From Methanobacteriota archaeon (GTDB lineage Archaea; Thermoplasmatota; Thermoplasmata; SG8-5): a stretch of 36,382 nucleotides of DNA. Shown here piece by piece: positions 33,435 to 36,382 of the stretch. Numbering within the stretch: the stretch's first letter is position 1; each line of letters begins with the position of its first letter. The stretch covers positions 1-36,382 of the forward strand of contig VMTD01000052.1 of assembly GCA_013791785.1 (NCBI GenBank). The letters are read 5' to 3'. Both the position numbers and the translations under genes were made by a program. The notes under the pieces are model-generated. The model did not search any database, was not told where the DNA came from, and worked only from the letters and a program-made list of their open reading frames with translations.

Positions 33435-35450
33435 TTAATCAAAACTAATTGTGATATATAATGGAAGGTGGTCCGAACCTTCCTGGCCCATCAAAACATC
33501 ACAGGAGTTTACTCCGGATATCAGTTCCCCTGATACGAAGATATAGTCAATTCGTTCGTAGGGCTCAACCGAATCAAAAGTATAACCCGAGGAATCGAAT
33601 GGGTCATGACCTGCCAGCACCCATGCATCGTTCATCACCGTTGTCAAATTTGAATATATCGTTTCATTGGGCCAGGTATTGAAATCCCCCATCATGATGA
33701 AGGGCATTGTCTCATTGGCCAGCATTTCCACAACTTCGGCGGATTGGGATGTTCTATCCTCCGGACTGAGGCCCATGTGAATACCATAGATTGCTACGGT
33801 TTCTGAGCCAGTGTTCAGCTGGCATCTGAACCAAACTCGTTGGTCCTCCTGGCTTTCCAGAAAGAACAGGGCGCTGTCCTCTATCGGATACCTTGAAAGA
33901 AGCGCCAGCCCGTAAATCTGCTCCCCGGTCGACGGGCCGGAATACACGTACATTTCAAGCTTGCAAGCCAGCCAGTTAAGGATATCCACGTTCATGCTGG
34001 ATAATCTGTTGGTATCCGATTCCTGAAGCACCAGTATGTCCGGATTGACTTCCCTTATGGTATTCAATATCTCCCAGGGGTCCAACAGGCCGTCCATTCC
34101 GTAGCCCTGATGAATATTGTAGGTCATGACTGTTATGGAGTCAGTGCCTCCTTGGGTGATGGTGCGCACCCCGTCCGAGTTTGCAGCCGGAAAACCGCAG
34201 ATGCAAATCAATGCCAGTACACACAATATTACGAAAAGCGGGTGGATTTTCACCAAACCAGAACTTGCCAGGCCTGGCCTTGAATGTACGCCAATTCTGT
34301 AGAATACATGTGTGAAAAAGATGGTGGCCAGTGCCGCAAATAATGTCAGAATATCCATCTTGTCCTTGAGGGCGGCCGTTCCAGGCACATGAGCCCATGT
34401 AAGAGTCAGCACGGAAAGGATAACTAACATCACAAACACAAATCCGGCCAGGAATAAATTCCCCGGGACTCGATTCTTGTGCCCGTCCGAAGCGAGAAAA
34501 ACGTTTAGATTGTTGAAGAATAGAACTGCCAGCGGAAGGATGCTGGCCGGCAGAAGAACCGCCGAAATAATACCTGTTGGGTCAATGATGAGCATTATGA
34601 AGGTTACCGCCAGGACTGCCTCGAAAAGCAGCAGACCGAACTCGCTCAGCATTAAACTGCGGCCTGCTGGGATGTATAGCAGCATAATGAAAACAAAGAG
34701 CGAGACGGATGTAATGAGATAGCTCAACATGGGAGCGGTTGAAACCCAGCCAGCACAGCAATTGGGATAGCCGGAAAAGGCCATATACATGAAAAACAGG
34801 ATGCCCATATTGATTCCGAAGAAGGGTGTTGATGGTCCTTTTTCGACCCCTAATGTCTGAGCTTCTTTCAGATTGATGTAAAATCGAATCGTGCCGTAGA
34901 AGAATATTACCACAAGCGGGGCGGCAATTATCAAAGATGTGGCTCTGACATCTGTGAATCCGTAAATGGATATGTCAAAGCTACCTCCTGCGGCACGGAA
35001 TGCCATGTCCAGACATACTGCAACAATAACCCCGAGGATGACAAACTGGCTAATGCCTTGTGAATCGCCCCCTGGAACAAGATATGACATGGAAACAATG
35101 AAAACCAATGCAGAGGATACAAGAACAAAGGACATTGCAAGGTACAGGCCATCGTCCGGGCCGGAAGACATAATAATTCTGGAGGTGGCCATAAGAATTC
35201 CAGATATCAACATGAGGTGTTTTTGGTTTAGCCTTTTGAGGAAAATTGGGTAAAGCACCGGAGATAGGAAAGCGATGACCGCCACAATGGAAATGTTTAT
35301 GGACATGGTGGAAAGATTGAAATTGTAGATAGTTCCGATGAGTTCCCGGGAACCCTGAAGGAAGAACAGGGTGACCAGTGACAACATCATAACAAAGAGC
35401 CAGGACCGGCTTGTTTGTATTATTTTCCCTTCCTCATTGACATCTACCAT
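33435..35450 (-). CDS. Polytopic membrane protein with C-terminal endonuclease/exonuclease/phosphatase (EEP) domain
   Basis: A 671-residue protein. The first ~430 residues contain about a dozen hydrophobic segments (LFVMMLSLVTLFFL at the start, LHPLFVILCVLALICICGF near the end of the block) and form a membrane domain. The last ~230 residues are an EEP-fold phosphodiesterase with TYNIHQGYG, ILVLQESD, YGIHMG, MMGDFNTWPN, RIDYIFVSG and GSDHLPLY. These are all the usual metal and catalytic positions (Asn, Glu, His, Asp-Asn, Asp-His). The domain probably faces outside the cell and hydrolyses a phosphodiester, perhaps in lipids or extracellular nucleic acid. The substrate is not determined by the sequence. 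The G+C is higher than in the accessory region, and this looks like a chromosomal gene. Confidence 0.88.
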   Translation of the reverse strand: MVDVNEEGKIIQTSRSWLFVMMLSLVTLFFLQGSRELIGTIYNFNLSTMSINISIVAVIAFLSPVLYPIFLKRLNQKHLMLISGILMATSRIIMSSGPDDGLYLAMSFVLVSSALVFIVSMSYLVPGGDSQGISQFVILGVIVAVCLDMAFRAAGGSFDISIYGFTDVRATSLIIAAPLVVIFFYGTIRFYINLKEAQTLGVEKGPSTPFFGINMGILFFMYMAFSGYPNCCAGWVSTAPMLSYLITSVSLFVFIMLLYIPAGRSLMLSEFGLLLFEAVLAVTFIMLIIDPTGIISAVLLPASILPLAVLFFNNLNVFLASDGHKNRVPGNLFLAGFVFVMLVILSVLTLTWAHVPGTAALKDKMDILTLFAALATIFFTHVFYRIGVHSRPGLASSGLVKIHPLFVILCVLALICICGFPAANSDGVRTITQGGTDSITVMTYNIHQGYGMDGLLDPWEILNTIREVNPDILVLQESDTNRLSSMNVDILNWLACKLEMYVYSGPSTGEQIYGLALLSRYPIEDSALFFLESQEDQRVWFRCQLNTGSETVAIYGIHMGLSPEDRTSQSAEVVEMLANETMPFIMMGDFNTWPNETIYSNLTTVMNDAWVLAGHDPFDSSGYTFDSVEPYERIDYIFVSGELISGVNSCDVLMGQEGSDHLPLYITISFD

Positions 35451-35538
35451 AGTTTCCAGTTAGGCTTTTCTCAGATAAATATATATCCCAGGCAGCGATT
35501 TGATTATATAAGAATATTGGCTATTAAGTTGTGATACA

Positions 35539-36039
35539 TTGTCAAACATCGAGATTATCCAGGGCGACATAACAAAACTGGAGATAGAATGCATAGTGAA
35601 CGCGGCCAACAGTTCCCTTCTCGGAGGAGGAGGCGTGGACGGCGCGATACACGATGCCGCCGGCCCTGAACTCCTGGAGGAATGCCGTGAGCTGGGGGGA
35701 TGTGAGACCGGAGAGGCAAAAATAACCAGAGGTTACAACCTTCCGAGCAGATGGATAATTCACACAGTAGGCCCCGTTTGGAGGGGCGGCAGCCACAATG
35801 AAGATGCTTTATTGGCCAGTTGCTACCGGAATTCCCTGGAACTCGCCGTGGAGAACGATATTCTGGATATTGCATTTCCTTCCATCAGCACCGGTGCGTA
35901 CAGTTTTCCGCTGGACAGGGCGGCCGGGATAGCCATCAAGACAATGATGAATTCCGGAGCTCCGATTAGAAGAGTGGTCATGGTTTGCTTCAACGAAATA
36001 GTGAAAAATGCCTATGATATGGCTTTGTCAAAACAATAA
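35539..36039 (+). CDS. Macrodomain protein (ADP-ribose/O-acetyl-ADP-ribose deacetylase-like)
   Basis: A 166-residue MacroD-type protein. It reads [19 protein letters not shown], then [33 protein letters not shown] and ISTGAYSFP. These are the adenine-binding Asp, the catalytic Asn in VNAAN, the [10 protein letters not shown] loop and the STGxYxFP phosphate loop. Such proteins remove acetyl or ADP-ribose groups. The track's TTG start at 35539 is adopted, since no in-frame ATG precedes the domain. TATA-like ATTATATAAG at about 35502-35511 fits a short-leader transcript. It is divergent from the EEP gene. It appears to be chromosomal housekeeping rather than part of the island. Confidence 0.92.
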   Translation: MSNIEIIQGDITKLEIECIVNAANSSLLGGGGVDGAIHDAAGPELLEECRELGGCETGEAKITRGYNLPSRWIIHTVGPVWRGGSHNEDALLASCYRNSLELAVENDILDIAFPSISTGAYSFPLDRAAGIAIKTMMNSGAPIRRVVMVCFNEIVKNAYDMALSKQ

Positions 36040-36050
36040 AATGAAAAGGA

Positions 36051-36070
36051 GAGGGACCCGTGGGCCCCTC
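36051..36070. terminator. GC-rich hairpin between convergent genes
   Basis: GAGGGACCC and GGGCCCCTC form a strong stem with one mismatch, followed on the plus strand by ATTCTGTTTC. It lies between the macrodomain gene stop and the minus-strand partial gene, so it probably ends transcription from both sides. Confidence 0.5.
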
Positions 36071-36084
36071 ATTCTGTTTCGTGT

Positions 36085-36382
36085 TTACGGATACGGTACG
36101 TCCCACGTTGTTGTGGAAGGTACGAACACCCAGTAGGCGTTTCCATCCGACATGGTCACGCTGACCAGATTCGTATAATCCTGGATGTACGGTGTAGTGG
36201 AAGTGTAGACCGAAATTATGGTCGCACCAGTCCCGGCAAGTGCCAGGTTGGCCGTCATGGGATTCTGCGACGGATACCCGACCATATTCCAACCGGCGTA
36301 GAGGGTTATCTGCACCTGGCTGGAGGGGAAATCGCCAGCAAGACCGGTGGTCAGCTTGCTGCCGCCGACCGCAATGAGGTGC
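36085..36382 (-). CDS. C-terminal end of a secreted repeat-type protein (partial, runs off the window)
   Basis: The track lists only 76 residues from a GTG, but the minus-strand frame stays open to the window edge at 36382 (IAVGGSKLTTGLAGDFPSSQ precedes it), so this is the 3' end of a larger gene. The visible part reads LYAGWNMVGYPS, then ISVYTST and AYWVFVPSTTTWDV. This is the GWN-x-VGYPS...YWVYV pattern common at the C-termini of archaeal and bacterial extracellular proteins. No membrane anchor follows. A secreted or surface role is inferred from family resemblance. Confidence 0.7.
   Translation of the reverse strand, partial: HLIAVGGSKLTTGLAGDFPSSQVQITLYAGWNMVGYPSQNPMTANLALAGTGATIISVYTSTTPYIQDYTNLVSVTMSDGNAYWVFVPSTTTWDVPYP

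Overview
The window reads as an archaeal chromosome segment carrying a defence island. Short TATA-like boxes lie roughly 25-50 bases upstream of several starts (integrase at 91, AbrB gene at 31865, macrodomain gene at 35539), several transcripts look leaderless or short-leadered, and there are a Tfx-like helix-turn-helix protein, small zinc-ribbon proteins and C-terminally anchored Kelch/FN3 surface proteins. A Thermoplasmatota-type euryarchaeote fits the style, but no rRNA or ribosomal protein gene is present, so the lineage is a guess.

Layout. 91-1284: tyrosine integrase. 1300-4025: accessory genes, two of them with HEPN-like motifs (RNFGAH, YKHG), plus three small proteins, two of them zinc-finger proteins. 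4111-16148: a three-gene, tightly coupled DISARM-like operon: SNF2/DrmD-type helicase, PglX/DrmMI-type adenine methylase, and a 1730-residue helicase-DUF1998 protein ending in a Vsr/DUF559-like nuclease domain. 16335-17636: SEC-C protein. 17706-23723: a second coupled cluster: ribbon-helix-helix-like peptide, C5-cytosine methyltransferase, a 1001-residue protein with an N-terminal MORC/Hsp90-like GHKL ATPase and a C-terminal histidine-kinase-like module, and a receiver-domain protein. 23937-25679 (minus): secreted Kelch/FN3 surface protein. 25812-26069: Tfx-like HTH. 26168-31708: a ubiquitin-like conjugation operon: Ubl, Ubl-E2 fusion, JAB/JAMM isopeptidase, E1, two tiny membrane proteins, and a HerA/VirB4-type ATPase with a C-terminal PD-(D/E)XK-like domain. 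31865-32032: AbrB-type regulator with a tandem-repeat operator. Near 32084-32206 lies the truncated 5' end of a membrane-protein gene, and composition beyond it is visibly richer in G+C, so the island's right edge is probably about 32100. 32207-36382 looks like ordinary chromosome with repeats: wHTH-RING-like protein, a MITE-like repeat, a membrane EEP-family protein, a macrodomain protein and the end of an extracellular protein.

How the genes may work together. The two methyltransferase clusters look like two self/non-self DNA discrimination modules, one based on adenine and one on cytosine methylation, each with its own ATPase. The most unusual module is the Ubl operon. It has E1, E2, JAB and Ubl components but no visible Gly-Gly tail on either Ubl. 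Its Ubl gene has been tandemly duplicated together with its leader, and the first copy has ATC where the second has ATG. Its genes from the Ubl-E2 fusion onward overlap translationally or lie within 14 bases, running directly into two membrane peptides and a pumping ATPase/nuclease. That suggests a Ubl-regulated, membrane-associated DNA-processing or anti-element system.
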